Shown here in pieces: positions 34,458 through 46,476 of a stretch of 64,000 nt of DNA. Numbering within the stretch: position 1 is the stretch's first letter; each line of letters opens with the position of its first letter. The notes under the pieces are model-generated. The model did no database searches and was not told where the DNA came from. It saw only the letters and a program-made list of their open reading frames with translations. Source of the stretch: Rosa chinensis (lineage: Eukaryota > Streptophyta > Magnoliopsida > Rosales > Rosaceae). The position numbers and the translations under genes are program-made. The DNA is taken from contig NC_037093.1 in the NCBI RefSeq assembly GCF_002994745.2, positions 21,153,555 through 21,217,554 of the forward strand, written 5' to 3'.

Positions 34458-35894
34458 TTACCCAACTTGCCTTTCCAAGTTCTTGATAGCTTGTCCATGT
34501 TGCTGAGCTAAGGCATCTTGCTTTTGAAACTGAATCTCAGTCCTTTGGATGAAAGCTGCGGTGTCCTTTTGGAAAGATGCGGTGTCCTTTTGGAAAGATG
34601 CGGTGTTCAGAGTCATCTCCTTCACTAGTTCTTCCAAGGACTTGCTTGAGGATTGTTGAGGAGGAGTTTGTTGATAGACTTGCTGCCTAGCCCCTTGTTG
34701 GAATCCAGGTGGTCCATTGTAGACGCCTTGAGTAGGTCGAACCACGTTGTCATTACCGCCCCAACGGAAGTTTGGGTGATCCTTCCATCCTGGATTGTAC
34801 GTGTTCGAGTAAGGGTCATATTTGGGCCTTTGTTGCCCCATGTAATTCACCTGTTCATCAGACATAGCAGACATAGGACATCTATCAGTAGTATGATCAG
34901 AATAGGAACAAATAGAGCATACCTGAGGTGTTGCCTTAATGCCATTGCCTAAGGCATTCATTAACATGTCAATCTTTCTTTCCACAGCAACCATTTGGTT
35001 CCTTGAATCGACTTCATACACTCCTCGTCCTCTTGTACGTTTATCCCTTGTGTAGAATTGTCTGTTGTTGTCGGCCAAATCATCAATCAGATTATATGCT
35101 TCTTGACCGGTTTTATTCATGAAAGTCCCTCCACATGCAGAATCAACGCTGCCCCTATTAGCTATGTCCAATCCATCATAGAAAAATTGGACAATGTCAT
35201 TCAGACTGAAGTTGTGATGGGGACACTTCCTCTGCAACTCCTGAAATTCCTCCCATGCCTCATATAGTGTATCTCCATCCTTTTGAGTGAAGTTTTGAAT
35301 CTCCCTCCTTAGTCGTTTTGTCAGTTGAGCGGGGAAATATTGTTTCAAAAACTTCTTAACCATTTCATCCCAAGTTGTGATTATACCTGCAGGTAACGAG
35401 TACAACCAACGTTTTGCATCATCTTTTAAGGAAAAGGGAAATAGAAGTAACCTGAGTCCTTCTGGTTGGATGTTCTGAATGGTTTGCAGCTTGCAAATAT
35501 CTAAGAATTCTCTAATGTGAACATTAGGATCCTCAGATGGTATGCCAGAGTACTTAGGCAACGAGTTAAGGAGCTGCACAGGAATGGAGAAGGCTTGATT
35601 GCCAGGTGGTGTGTAAGCTATGCATGAGGGGGATTCCGAAGCTGTCGGAACAAAAGCATCCTTCAATGCCATGTCGAGTCTTGGGGGTTCCTCTTCGTCC
35701 TCGTGAATTGAATGCGCAGGTGAGTTTGGTGGTGTGTTCTCCTCCTCCTCCCCTTGTGAGGAAGTAGAACCCACCGTTGTGTCGTCAATTGGCAAACTAG
35801 TTCCCTTCGTTTGCTTCCTATTCGACTTGCAAGTGCGTTCTATCTCTGAATCCAAGGGGGTAAGATTGCCTTGAGCAGTTTTACGAGTAAGCAT
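34458..35894 (-). CDS. E1 gag (capsid-nucleocapsid)
   Basis: 478 aa. The N-terminal ~80 residues are polar and low-complexity. The retrotransposon gag core follows (about 100-270), with LLLFPFSLKDDAKRWLYSLP, KKFLKQYFPAQLTKRLRREI and LYEAWEEFQELQRKCPHHNF. A zinc knuckle of the C-x2-C-x4-H-x4-C type, CSICSYSDHTTDRC, lies near residue 329. A glutamine-rich tail holds two tandem TASFQKDTA units. Gag would form the cytoplasmic particle and bind element RNA. The frame closes at TAA (34458-34460), where relatives have a CAA glutamine codon, so this is probably a nonsense mutation. The ATG at 35892-35894 begins about 120 bases from the primer-binding site. Confidence 0.93.
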   Translation of the reverse strand: MLTRKTAQGNLTPLDSEIERTCKSNRKQTKGTSLPIDDTTVGSTSSQGEEEENTPPNSPAHSIHEDEEEPPRLDMALKDAFVPTASESPSCIAYTPPGNQAFSIPVQLLNSLPKYSGIPSEDPNVHIREFLDICKLQTIQNIQPEGLRLLLFPFSLKDDAKRWLYSLPAGIITTWDEMVKKFLKQYFPAQLTKRLRREIQNFTQKDGDTLYEAWEEFQELQRKCPHHNFSLNDIVQFFYDGLDIANRGSVDSACGGTFMNKTGQEAYNLIDDLADNNRQFYTRDKRTRGRGVYEVDSRNQMVAVERKIDMLMNALGNGIKATPQVCSICSYSDHTTDRCPMSAMSDEQVNYMGQQRPKYDPYSNTYNPGWKDHPNFRWGGNDNVVRPTQGVYNGPPGFQQGARQQVYQQTPPQQSSSKSLEELVKEMTLNTASFQKDTASFQKDTAAFIQRTEIQFQKQDALAQQHGQAIKNLERQVG

Positions 35895-35988
35895 ACACCT
35901 GAAAACACAAACAAAGAAACACTAAGTAAGAAACTAAAACAGAAATCAAATTAAACAAACTAGTAGAAGCAATTAGAATAAAAGTAAT

Positions 35989-36007
35989 CCCCGGCGACAC
36001 GGCGCCA
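35989..36007 (-). other. Primer-binding site of E1 (tRNA-Asp-like)
   Basis: On the minus strand TGGCGCCGTGTCGCCGGGG lies five bases after the 5' LTR. Plant tRNA-Asp would pair with TGGCGCCGTTGCCGGGG. The first nine bases and the last seven agree, with two extra bases in the middle. Either the primer is a different tRNA or the site has drifted. Confidence 0.75.
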
Positions 36008-36012
36008 AAAAT

Positions 36013-37593
36013 TGATAGCTAAATTTAAAGCTATTGATTTTCCTTATTCTCCTGCAAATATGTCAATTGTAATATAGGGAAATAAGGGTCTCCCGCAAAG
36101 GATTAAGTTAAACTAAAAGCTTCAACAAAAGTCACAAAACGTGACTGCAGTTCCTACTGAACAACAGTCGAAAAACAAACTAAAATCCTAACCAAAACAA
36201 CCCAGAAAAATATGAAAATTTACAGAGACGTACTAGACACACAAGGTGTCCAGTACACAAAAATTGGGAATTTTTGGAGTTTGTTTACTATGAGAATAAA
36301 ATACGTCAAAACAGAGAACAGAAAGAAAAACGAAACTGGAACAGATTTGAGATTGGTTGATATCAAGATGATGAAACTAGCTAGGAAGGAAGTATCCACC
36401 TCCAACAATCACACACAACACACTTTGTCCAATTTACTACCAATTAACTTAGTTGAAGACACTCAGATTGGCTCGGTACGCTTGAACACAACCTATTACT
36501 CTTTCTTACTTTGTACGCTAGGAAGGAAGTGCTCTACACCTAGACTATTCCCAAGCAATGCAACCTAAAGGTACGCTTATTAGATTAAACATGCAGAGAT
36601 CATTAAGTTTGAAAAGAGTTTGAGTAATCACTAGGCATCGCAATTAACTTAGAGCCTTGCTAAACCTAGGGTTTTGTTTACTTGCTAGTGAAAACTACCA
36701 ATTACTTCTCTAGACAATTTGAGGAATCCAGCTATTGATCCAGGCATATAACAATCAAAGTATTAGAACCCTAGCATGCATACTAAGTATGCCTCCAAAG
36801 CACACAAACATAGAATTCATCAATGAGAAATCGGTAAACAAAACCTCAACTTTATTAATTGGAAAACAAATTGAATGTCAAAGCATGTTATGGATCATGT
36901 CTAGGGGTTTCAACTGCCCCCTAACTACTGGAAATTTAGTTACACATAATGGAATCAAAAACACAAAATAATGAAAAAGGGAGGAAGAAGAAGAGCCCCA
37001 GCTGCTGCAGATTGATCTCCTTTTATATGCTTAAAGGTTAGGAAATCCAAAACCTAAAAGAATTTAGGGTTCACGTGCTTAGGTGGAGTTTTCCTATTGG
37101 CGTTTGAGCTTGATGACTCATTCCAACCATTCACATCATGCCATTTGTCCATCATAAGTCGGAATATGAAGCAGAAACTCGTTCTCGGGCTTCTTGGTTT
37201 GATTTGGGCTTCGAAACATAAATTCCCGTCCAACCTCAGATTCACGCGCAGCCTGACCTTCTTGTACCAAATCGGCCATAACTTCCTTTAGAAAAATGAT
37301 ATTGATGAGCCGTAAAAATATTTGGAAACTAGACATCCAAGGCTTTCCACCAATATAAAGATCATTCTCTGGATCGTTCTGAGCTGGTCTCAGTGCTCTG
37401 TCGAAGTTAACTGATCTGCACAGGCAGATTTCCCGATTTTACTTTTCAATCCCTCTTTTACTTCTTTTCTTCTTCTTTACTCCAAGACACCTATAAAACA
37501 AATAAACAAAGTAAATAACTAGAAAATACACTAAACTAACAAAGAAAGTATGGAGATTAACGCTATTAATATCGCATAAATATGCTCTTATCA
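36013..37593 (-). repeat. 5' LTR of E1
   Basis: 1581 bp, identical in length to the left LTR. I count about a dozen substitutions. It ends, on the plus strand, in GCTCTTATCA followed by the tagct duplication. Confidence 0.95.
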
Positions 37594-37726
37594 TAGCTGT
37601 CCAATCTTGTCAAGATTGCATAATATCAATTAACAGAGAAGAAATATATGCTTTACCACTCAATTTGACTAAGAAGAGAACTTATATTATTGCATTTTCT
37701 TTATGGGGTAGACAAAATCAAATTCC

Positions 37727-37729
<3 letters not shown>

Positions 37730-37760
<31 letters not shown>
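37730..37760. repeat. (AT)n microsatellite
   Basis: An uninterrupted AT run in the CACTA-A interior. Confidence 0.95.
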
Positions 37761-37761
<1 letters not shown>

Positions 37762-38089
37762 GAATTTGAATCACACACAATTGGAGACAATAAGCAAATT
37801 ATTAGTGAAAGAGCTTACAAGATCAGTTGTTTGGAAACACAAGCAAAAGTTAGAACGTAATCAGTAGAGGGCATGGCACCAAAAACCTTCTAGCCTTTTC
37901 ATAGAAAGTTCTCAAGTGCATAAATACCATACCACGGTGTTATTGATTCCATTTTCTAAGCTATAAACTTATTTGAAACTCAGCCCACATATCACCTATA
38001 CCATAATAACTAAGACAGATTTTCTTAAGGCAAATCATAAATTTTGGCAGAGGCAAAAGAAAGAAGCAAAACAAAGTTCCATATGGAAC

Positions 38090-41077
38090 TGTGGCGAACC
38101 GAATGGGTATACCACAGCGCCGTAATATTAAGTCAATAGGAGCTCGATACGTTGTAGATGTACCGTAAACCCACCAACTTAATACTACAAGGCCTTTGTG
38201 AAAATACAATTTTGAGAAAATGGGAGACCAAGAAAACTTTTAAGAAAGGACTTTAAAATCAACAACCCAACATTTAAATCAACAAGTCTGGAAATGCAAC
38301 AAAATAAAGTGGCAAGTGTACTGTGATGCCTTAGGGCTTACATCATAACCGAAAGGAAAGGAATGTTCAGCAACAACAATAAAACAAAGGGGTGAGGCGC
38401 GCTCCCAGGTAGGCGGACCTCACAGAGTTCAACATGGAAATGAAAAACGAGTAGAACGATGAAATACCACAAGGGAAGAACTTCAAGCAACAGGAACAGC
38501 AACACACGGACTCGGCCAACGACCCACTTCTAATCCAAATCGTCCGGAATGACCTCGTTATAACCTGAAATGTAGGGGTGAGCATTTCGTCCTCGCTAGC
38601 CCAATAGGGGCCGACCCAACCTTAGTTAGGTTTGAAATCTAATAGGTAAAACATAGCTACTAGAATATAGGTTGCGCGCATTTGTAAAATCAAGTAAAAC
38701 AAATGCAAACAAAAACAATCATAGTTGTTTCGTTTCAGGAAATCATATGCAGCATGCTTCACACAATTTGGAGCTCCGAGATACTTACCTGCCCACTAAA
38801 CCAAAATAAATCGGTGACCGACCTGGTTCGTCCTGAGTTCGAGAACCAGCCAACTACTCTATAGTCCTTGTGACTACAAGTAGCGAAAGTGTCCATTTCC
38901 TGGCTCTGAGTCTCCTATGACTGGTTCACTGTCTGTACTCACCTTTCCTCGACAAACATAGGAGCACAGCCCCCTCCGGAGGTTCACGGTTATCGACACC
39001 GTGGGATCCCTAGGAATCTACGCGTCTAGGTCCCATTCACTTTCAGGTCACAAACACAAACATACAATGGGTACGGTATCTCAACATGCAAGTCTAGCCT
39101 CGGTTTTCGCAATCCACAATTATCAGTTCTGAAAACACATGTATCACGAGGCATCGACTAATGAACAACCAAAAACATACTTGCAGGCAGCATAATACTA
39201 TACTAGAGCATTCCACATATATCGAAAAGCCTCTAACAAGGAAGGGACAGCTCACCCTACCTGGAATATGCCGGCGTATTCCACACTCTGCTGCTTCCCG
39301 CTTAAACTTTCTTAACGATCGTGTTTCCTAAACCATTACTTAGTTGGTAAGTAATTATCCAGGTAAACATCATGATCAACTTTAAAGTAATCGCGCATAC
39401 TAATCCTTTTTTTTTTTTTTCAATGAGGCCATTAATTATTTCTTTCAACCTTTACCAATTTGGGAAACTAACTTCTTTCTAAAAAAGGAAAACGTCCTTA
39501 CCGCTCCGCTAAACTATCGTCAATCCGAGCGACCAAAGTTGAGTCGATCCACACGTTTTATGAGGTCGGTCAACCATGGTCAACTCTTGAGTTGACTTTT
39601 GACCTTTGACTTTGACTTCTGACTTTTGACCAAGTAATCCTTTATTTACCATTATTTATTATTTATTAAAAATAAATAAATAAATAATTATAAATAAAGT
39701 TTTACTTTTACCTTTACCCACTTACTTCTCCTTTTTCACCTTTTTACTTTTACCATAACTTTTACCTCCACACTTTCACTTTTACCATTCACCTCCTTTT
39801 TTACCGAATTTACCTTTACTTTCACCTTCTTCACTTTTTACCACTTTACCGAGGTAAAAACTCATTTAATCCAACTTTTACTCTTTTCTTTATTTTCTTT
39901 CAAAAATAAAGCCATTTCCTTTTCTTCATCCTTTTCTTTTTCTTTTGGCCAAAATACACAACAACAATTCACCAAAATATTCAACACAAAATTCCAACAC
40001 TTAGAAAACTAGGCTAATAAAATTCTACTAATTAAATCCTCCTCAAACATCTAATTTTCACAATTTTCCAACAACAACAATAGCTTCACAAAAATCAAAA
40101 TCAACCAAATAAATTCCAAAAATTCTAGGGTTTGTCCAAAACTCATTCCTTACCCTTTCTTCTTCAAAAATCATGTCATACTCCTTCTCCTTGGCCTTCT
40201 TCACCTACAAATCCGTCCATAATCAACATCTCAACCAAAAACTCGAAAACAAGGTTGCATGGATAGATCCTTACCAAAAATTCTTGCCAAACCCATAGCC
40301 TAGCTTCATGGTTCAAGGAGAAATCGGGTTCATGCAAACAAAATCACAAACCCAAATCAAAAACTCGGATTTAGGAAGAAAGATGTATAGATCAAAGGAA
40401 TATAGGCTAGATTAGGATGGAAAATACCTTGATTTGAGCTTAGAAAGAAGAAATCACAAAAGCCCCAAATTTAGCTTCGGGTTCTAGGGTTTTTGGGGGA
40501 TTAAATGGCTAAATTTCATGATTTTGGTTGGAGAAATGGAAAGAGGGAAGGAAGAGGAGAAAATCTGGAAATTTTGGTTGAAATCCAGATTCCGGCGGCG
40601 GCGATTTCTGGTGGAGAGCTAGAGAGAGAGAGTGCCGGGTAGAGAGAGAGAGGGAAAGAAGAAAATGAGAGGGGGGCTAGGGTTTTGGGGTGAATGAGGT
40701 GCTTAAATACCTCTCCCTAATTTATTTGTGAAAAGTCGAATTTGCCCCTCCTTTTGGGCCAATGGGCTTGGGCTGCTACTATTTCATTTTCCTCTTAATT
40801 TTCCTCAAGACCATTCCGAAAATTACCTCTTCAAACACCCTTATTTCTCTGATACTTCACCGAATCCTTTCGGGAAAAATTTTTCGAGCTTATCCTAAGC
40901 CTCGATTCTTTGAAAATACTTTATTGGATTTTCTCTAAATTTCTTAATCCTTTAAATGGCCTCAAAGTCTTAACCTAAGCGCGAATACTTGTGTACCATA
41001 CGAATACGTGGCTTCATACGTTATTCGACAAATTAAAATAAACAATAAATAAAATAAAAAGAATACGGGGGTCTACA
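38090..41077 (-). mobile_element. Solo LTR, 3.0 kb, with 5 bp target duplication
   Basis: On the minus strand it begins TGTAGACCCCCGTATTC and ends GGTTCGCCACA. Both sides are flanked by ggaac (38085-38089 and 41078-41082). The TGTAGACCCCCGTA start is typical of very long plant gypsy LTRs. There is no coding region inside; 39580-39900 is a low-complexity block of TTTACC/TTTGAC-like repeats. The region near 40560-40690 is a GA-rich leader-like sequence. Confidence 0.88.
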
Positions 41078-41082
41078 GGAAC

Positions 41083-44000
41083 TATGTGATTTGCCCTTGT
41101 AGAGCAGTCATATTTGGAAATGTAATCTCTATGATCCCAAACTTAGGACATAAGCAAAAGTAATTACCGTGTATAATCCTGGTAGTTAATGCACTTTATT
41201 GGCCTTTTGATCTTTCTTTTGCTAGTCCTCAACCTAATATCAAAAGTTTTACATTAGTGCAAGTGAGCAATATAACACTACTATTAATCGATTAAATTAC
41301 AAAACATACTACATAGCAGCATCTTAATCCAAAACTTAATAGATGCAACCACATATGGATGTCCACATCAAAACACACAATAAGCATCTAAATCATGCAG
41401 AACCACGCAACATTCCTTACTTGTAGAGTAAACCAACAAGCCATAATCAAAATACAAACATTCCTTACTTTACCTGTTAAAAACTTTAACATTTAAACAT
41501 GCCAACAGCTATCCATCTCACATTTGCATTTGCTAACAATAATAGTAATAGATTCAACAGTCAGGTCCTACAACAACACATCTAAAACTGAAAGAAACAA
41601 ACAATCTAAGACAAGTAATGAATCTTAGAACATGTCAACCCCAACCTCATACTCGGGTAATCTTCTATCCATTTTGATCCAAGCTCTATGCTTTCTAAGA
41701 CAAGTAATGAACAGACTAATTATTAGTAATAACAAGACCAACTCTAACACTTAGTAGTAAGGGGACAAGTTTATGCTGTGGAGTTATAACTATTTTACTC
41801 TTTCATTTGACCAAGTTTTGAATGATTATAATATATTATTAATATGTGAGAAAACAACATATATGAAATGTGATACCAATTTTTCCCTCCCCAAACCTGG
41901 GGGTGTGAGACTTAAGGGGTTCTCAAGTAAGAGAAATTTAGAAAAAGACCAAATTTGACACAATTAAAGTGTAACCTTAAGGCAGCAACAGTTCAGCTTT
42001 GGGGATTTGTGAAAAATTCATTTGTGCAGAAATGAACTTGAAATTTTCCAGATGAAAGAAGACTTAACAAGGTACAACATATTAAAATTTCAAGAAAATA
42101 GGAGTTCGGGAAGTAAGGGAAAAGATGGATGCAAATAGACTGAACTGTCAGTCTTTAGGAAAATATTGCAGCAGCAAAGTCAACTTAGAAAATGCACCAA
42201 AAATTCATTTTAAGACCAATTGACAAGAAATAAATTTTGAAACAATTATTGGAATGTTTAGTTCTTAATATATAAGGACCAGAAGTTAAATGATTCAAAT
42301 AGAAGTTCAAATCTCAGCAGAAAGTCAGAGGGTACACTAAAAATTCTGGAACTTTGTCAAAAGCAGACAAGACTTAATAGAAAAATCACTGAAGATTCAT
42401 TATACATCAGAATAAGGTGAAACTTTCTAGATCATTTTTTAACTAGAATAACATAAACATATCAAAATTTCACGACATTTGGAGATCATTAAGTAGGTCA
42501 ACACAAGGCTCAAAGTTAACAGATCAGAAACTTTCTCAGAAAATTCAGCATAGCTGTTTTAACCACAATATGAAGTTTTGATTTTAAAGTTGGTTTGTTT
42601 TAAGAGTAAACAAGAGAGTCACAACAAAAAGAACTAGCTTACAAGCCAAAAGAATAGCTACTACATTGGAGAGTAAACAAGGGGATACAAAGAGGATACA
42701 AGAAGCATTACAACCATTTGGCTCTTCATATCCTAGGTAGTAACTAAACTAAACCAGCTACAATCTGGTTAGATGTACATTGAAATTCAAGTAAGGCAAA
42801 AATAAGGGATGAAATATAAACTATGTACAATCATATATCAAATTCCTCTAATATTAAAGCCTATAAGCCAATCATCTAAACTGTATATATAGTATATTGA
42901 ATTAGCATACCTTTCCAATCCATCCAATCAAAGTTTGCTCCAGAAAATTTTATGGAAAGATTCTTGTAATCTAAATCAAGTATCTCTCAATGCCACCGAC
43001 CTACTATCATAAGCAACAATACTGATCATAATCTTACTATATGACATTCAAGAACAATAAGGCCATAAACAAGCGTGAATAACTTATCTATTTACAAAAA
43101 TAATTGTAAAATTTACACGTATGGAGGAAGTTACAAGAATTTATCTTTCACAAATAGTTACTTTCTTTTTTGGGCAAAAGCAATTCAAAACCTTCTCTAT
43201 AATGTCATGTGTTCTGAAAACTTGATGAGTCAAGGTAGTTACACGTTGCAATTAATCAACAAAAGACTTGGTTCCTCTCTTCTTTATTTTTGGCCAAAAG
43301 CTAGCTCAAATTTTCAGTATCCTAGCATGAAATTTGACTTAAAAACACAACAAGACTTGAGAGTGCATTCTTATTTCCCATATTTCATGAACCCTACTTC
43401 TTTAGTCATATACAAAGTAGTTGGGACATTCACAGAGAAAAAAAAAAATCCCATACTCCATAAGAAATATAAGAGCCAGCAGCTTAGCCTGGCTTACAGC
43501 AATAAAAAGAAAAGCATGAAGAAAACACCCCTACCTCTTTCAACATACTATTTGGGCTGTCTCGCAGGAGATACACAGTACATAAAATGAAAGCATCTTC
43601 CTGAGTATGTATCTGCAATCTGATTTTACACCTCAATCAAATTCCAAAAAAGGAACCTATGTAACAAAATAACAAAATTCATACATTACACAAAACTCCA
43701 TGCTGAATATGTCTACTTTAAATCAAAGAACCCCATTAGAACTTCACAAAATAACAAATCCCTAAACTCTATTCCATAAGATTGCTATCTTATGACTAAC
43801 ATTGAAACTGAAATATTGTCCCAAAAGCAGTGAAATTTAACGCGATGATTGTAAATTTTCTAAATGGATCATCTTAGAATAGAAGAATAAAAGAACATGT
43901 CTTTAGCTGCCATATATCCATGAGAAGAGAAGACTTACCAAGACGCAAGTTCAAAATTGATCTCACAAACTATTTCATCTTTCTAAGCGTGTTCACTAGT

Positions 44001-44175
44001 TCTCAAGAATCAAGTCATGTCTAGATATTAATTGCAGAGTCAGTTCCCAAACAAACAGAATAGTAATGAATATAACAAAACCTAAAATGAAGATGGAGAA
44101 AAGTAAAGACGAACTCAAAATACCCAATCTAAATCATGAATAAATCTAAGAGATAAACAACCCAGAAAGGGATTC
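41083..44175. other. Interior of CACTA-A without a recognised gene
   Basis: About 3 kb of AT-rich DNA. The longest open frame (43075-43590 plus, 171 aa) has no recognisable domain and biased composition. A minus-strand stretch near 41640-41715 could be a captured exon (open frame RAWIKMDRRLPEYEVGVDMF), but I could not identify it. Confidence 0.5.
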
Positions 44176-44192
44176 AAGCAATTACTTATATA

Positions 44193-45189
44193 GCCATCGA
44201 AATAACTTATAGGATAACACTGAAAGATAAGCGAGAAGGCTCCGAGCAATACGGAGCGACCTCGAGAGTGCGAAACCTAGGGTTTCGAGTGGCGGCAGCG
44301 ACCATGCGGTGTCTAGACTAGAGCGACGGCGTGCAGACGGAGCAACAGTTCCTTGGTCGGCGACGTCGGGTTCTGGGGATTGTTTGAAGACCCCATTTGA
44401 GGTGGTACTGCTCCGATTCGCGGCGGCTTTAGGCTGAGGTGTTCGAGGGTGTGGTGTGTTCAATCCAAGTGGTGCCAGGCTACGATCGTGTCGGGTTTGT
44501 GTGGGTACTGGAGTCTTGGCCAGTGTTTCATACAGACAAGGTGAGAGTCGTCGAGGTTAAGGTGGTCGGGGTTCGACGTCTGGCCATCTTCTGCAGAGTT
44601 TGACAGACCGTTTTGATCTAATCTGATACGATGGTTAGGTTGGCCGTCAGATCAAACGGCGGTGGAGGCAGCCTGCCAGAAGTGGCCTAGGGTTTCTGCC
44701 CTGTTGACTCGGGTTTGGGTTTGGGTTTGGGCCTGGGCTCAAGCTTGGTTTGATGGGCTCGAATCTGTGGCCTGGGCTTGGGCTAATGAGGCAGGCAAGC
44801 CTTCCTAGGAGGCAAGGTTTGATTTGGGCTTGGGCCTCTGGGCTTGGGCTCAAGTTGAGGCCAGCTGGGCCCTAATGAATTAGGGTATTGAGTCTGTGTG
44901 AGGTTGGATAAACTTCTATGAGTCTTCAATGACGTTTCTAGTTTTTTGCTTGTACCACAATTGCGTGATTGGCAAGTGAGGGCTAGTTGAATGATTTTTT
45001 TCCGTAGGAGGCGAGGTTTTTTTCATTCTTGTATAGGCTCGCTTAAATGTGAGCGTCCCAGTGATCCTTAATGGTGTGCTTTAGCTTAGGTAGGTTAATC
45101 CGGATTTTCTTGTCGGATTTCTTACTTAAGTTTTGGTAGATTACAGCCTTTTTGCTGTTGATCTAATGATATCAACTTCTATTTCAAAA
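44193..45189 (+). mobile_element. 5'-truncated LINE (or processed retrocopy) with 17 bp target duplication
   Basis: AAGCAATTACTTATATA occurs directly on both sides (44176-44192 and 45190-45206). The right end is TCTATTTCAAAAA, a short A-tail of plant L1 type. The interior is GC-rich in its first 0.7 kb, with tandem GGGTTTGGGTTT and GGGCTTGGGC tracts. No endonuclease or reverse transcriptase remains, so it is a 3' end or a retrocopied transcript. Confidence 0.75.
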
Positions 45190-45206
45190 AAGCAATTACT
45201 TATATA

Positions 45207-45938
45207 AAAATAAATAAAAATAATAAAAAAGAGAGAAATTGGGAACTCGATACCTTGTGAGAACTTTGCGTACTCAAAGCGGAGGTAACCCGGAGGCTTG
45301 GCAATAGTAGAACCACTCAAGAACAGCGGAAGAAGACTATGAAAAAGATGACGACATCAGTGATGGATGGATAATGGGTGTTAGAATGATCAAAGAGGAA
45401 CACAAGTTTTTTCTTTTCTACCCACAAATATGAATATGAGGTTTGATAGAGTGAATAGGATTAGAGGGAAAGTAAATTTGGTATATTGCCATATGGGTAC
45501 AAATCTCGAGTGTTGCAGAGAGAAGATCTGGGGATACTAAAAAATTGTAGAGGGAAACTTTTGATGAACAGGGAAGATTTGGCACTTTGGAGCTGGAAGA
45601 GGTTTTTGTTTCTTCAATCGGTGTGTGATTTGGGGATAGAAGTAAAAAATCTTCAAATTTCCCAATTCTTTTGGATCTGTAGGGGAATCAAACTCTAGTC
45701 CTCAAGCCCAGTGTAGTGTCAGCGTGTTTTGCTCATTTCAAATGTTCTAAGACTCTATCACTACTTTGTCCTTATAAATGTACAAGGACGTTGATTTTGG
45801 TTCCAGGAGAGTGGGCCTTTGCTTTAATTAAAAGGCAAACAGCCTATCATGTCATAGTAGATATATAAAGACAGTTTTTAAATTATGTGTCCTTGTAAAA
45901 ATTAAGCGGGTGTCCCAAATCAAGATTTCTGTGGTAGT
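45207..45938. other. Right arm of CACTA-A
   Basis: This includes subterminal repeats such as AAGGACGTT near 45790 and a possible exon on the minus strand around 45240-45330 (open frame GSTIAKPPGYLRFEYAKFSQ). I do not recognise that sequence. The arm ends in the inverted CACTA terminus. Confidence 0.5.
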
Positions 45939-45960
45939 GTGTGTGTGTGTGTGTGTGTGT
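45930..45960. repeat. (GT)n microsatellite at the CACTA-A right end
   Basis: A GT run starts at the CACTA terminus (TAGTGTGTGTG). Repeat slippage here may explain the imperfect three-base duplication of CACTA-A. Confidence 0.9.
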
Positions 45961-46476
45961 ATTATAAACAAAAATCTCACATATAAAGAAACGAAAAGCA
46001 CATATATATAATTTTTTTTCTGAAAGATCTCATGAAGGATATCAATTACTTGCACAAATGAACTCAAGCCATAAGTTCAACAACTATAACTCATCTCCAC
46101 AGATCAAAGCCTATCACATCTTAAGGATCAAAGAGGTCTTATAAAAGAGCTGTAATGGGGCCAAGGATCGAAGGGATAAGGAAATCACAAGGGTGTCCTA
46201 AAAACATAGTAGAGCTCTTGAAAACGTCTTCCTTGCAATCCACCAAGGCATTGTCAACGCCATGGTTCATAAAGGCATATAAAAGTTCTGATATCATCAT
46301 GTTGGGCTAGGCCTCGTCAACGGGCCGGGTCGGGCAGGGCTTTATTGTAAATCAAAGGATCCAAGCCTGTCCATATAAAGAGGGCCTTGCGGGCTTTTTC
46401 GGGATGGGCCTTGTGGGCTTTAGTTATAATAAATATTTAAAGACACTAATTTTTTTATAAATCTATATTTATATTT

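Larger units (their letters stand above)
28607..37593 (-). mobile_element. Complete gag-protease LTR retrotransposon E1 (Athila/Tat-like), no pol
   Basis: Two 1581 bp direct LTRs (28607-30187 and 36013-37593) are flanked by tagct on both sides (28602-28606 and 37594-37598). Genes are on the minus strand. A primer-binding site and a polypurine tract are present in the right places. The LTRs differ at only about a dozen positions by eye (under 1 percent), so insertion was recent. The interior is 5.8 kb: gag, a protease region, then ~2.8 kb without coding sequence. Reverse transcriptase, RNase H and integrase are absent, so mobility would require enzymes from another element. The gag sequence and tRNA-Asp-type primer site suggest the Athila/Tat branch of Ty3/gypsy. 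Confidence 0.95.
27599..45939. mobile_element. CACTA transposon (CACTA-A), 18.3 kb including nested insertions
   Basis: The ends CACTACTACAAAAA (27599) and, inverted, CACTACCACAGAAA (45939) match at 12 of 14 bases. Both arms carry subterminal AAGGACGTT/AAGGACACT-type motifs. The three-base flanks are tat and tgt, so the duplication has one change. Outside both ends lies sequence resembling adjacent parts of the E1 3' non-coding region (near 30530-30600), so CACTA-A entered E2 there. Removing E1, the solo LTR at 38090 and the LINE leaves about 5.3 kb, with no transposase recognised: a non-autonomous copy. Confidence 0.65.

Noticed and set aside
43075..43590. 171-codon open frame in the CACTA-A interior
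   Set aside because: Biased composition, no domain, no splice context and no similarity I recognise; AT-rich DNA often gives such frames.
26356..45939. Pairing of the CACTA end at 26356 with the end at 45939
   Set aside because: The end at 27599 matches better (12 of 14 bases), and the sequence just outside it continues in E2 on both sides.
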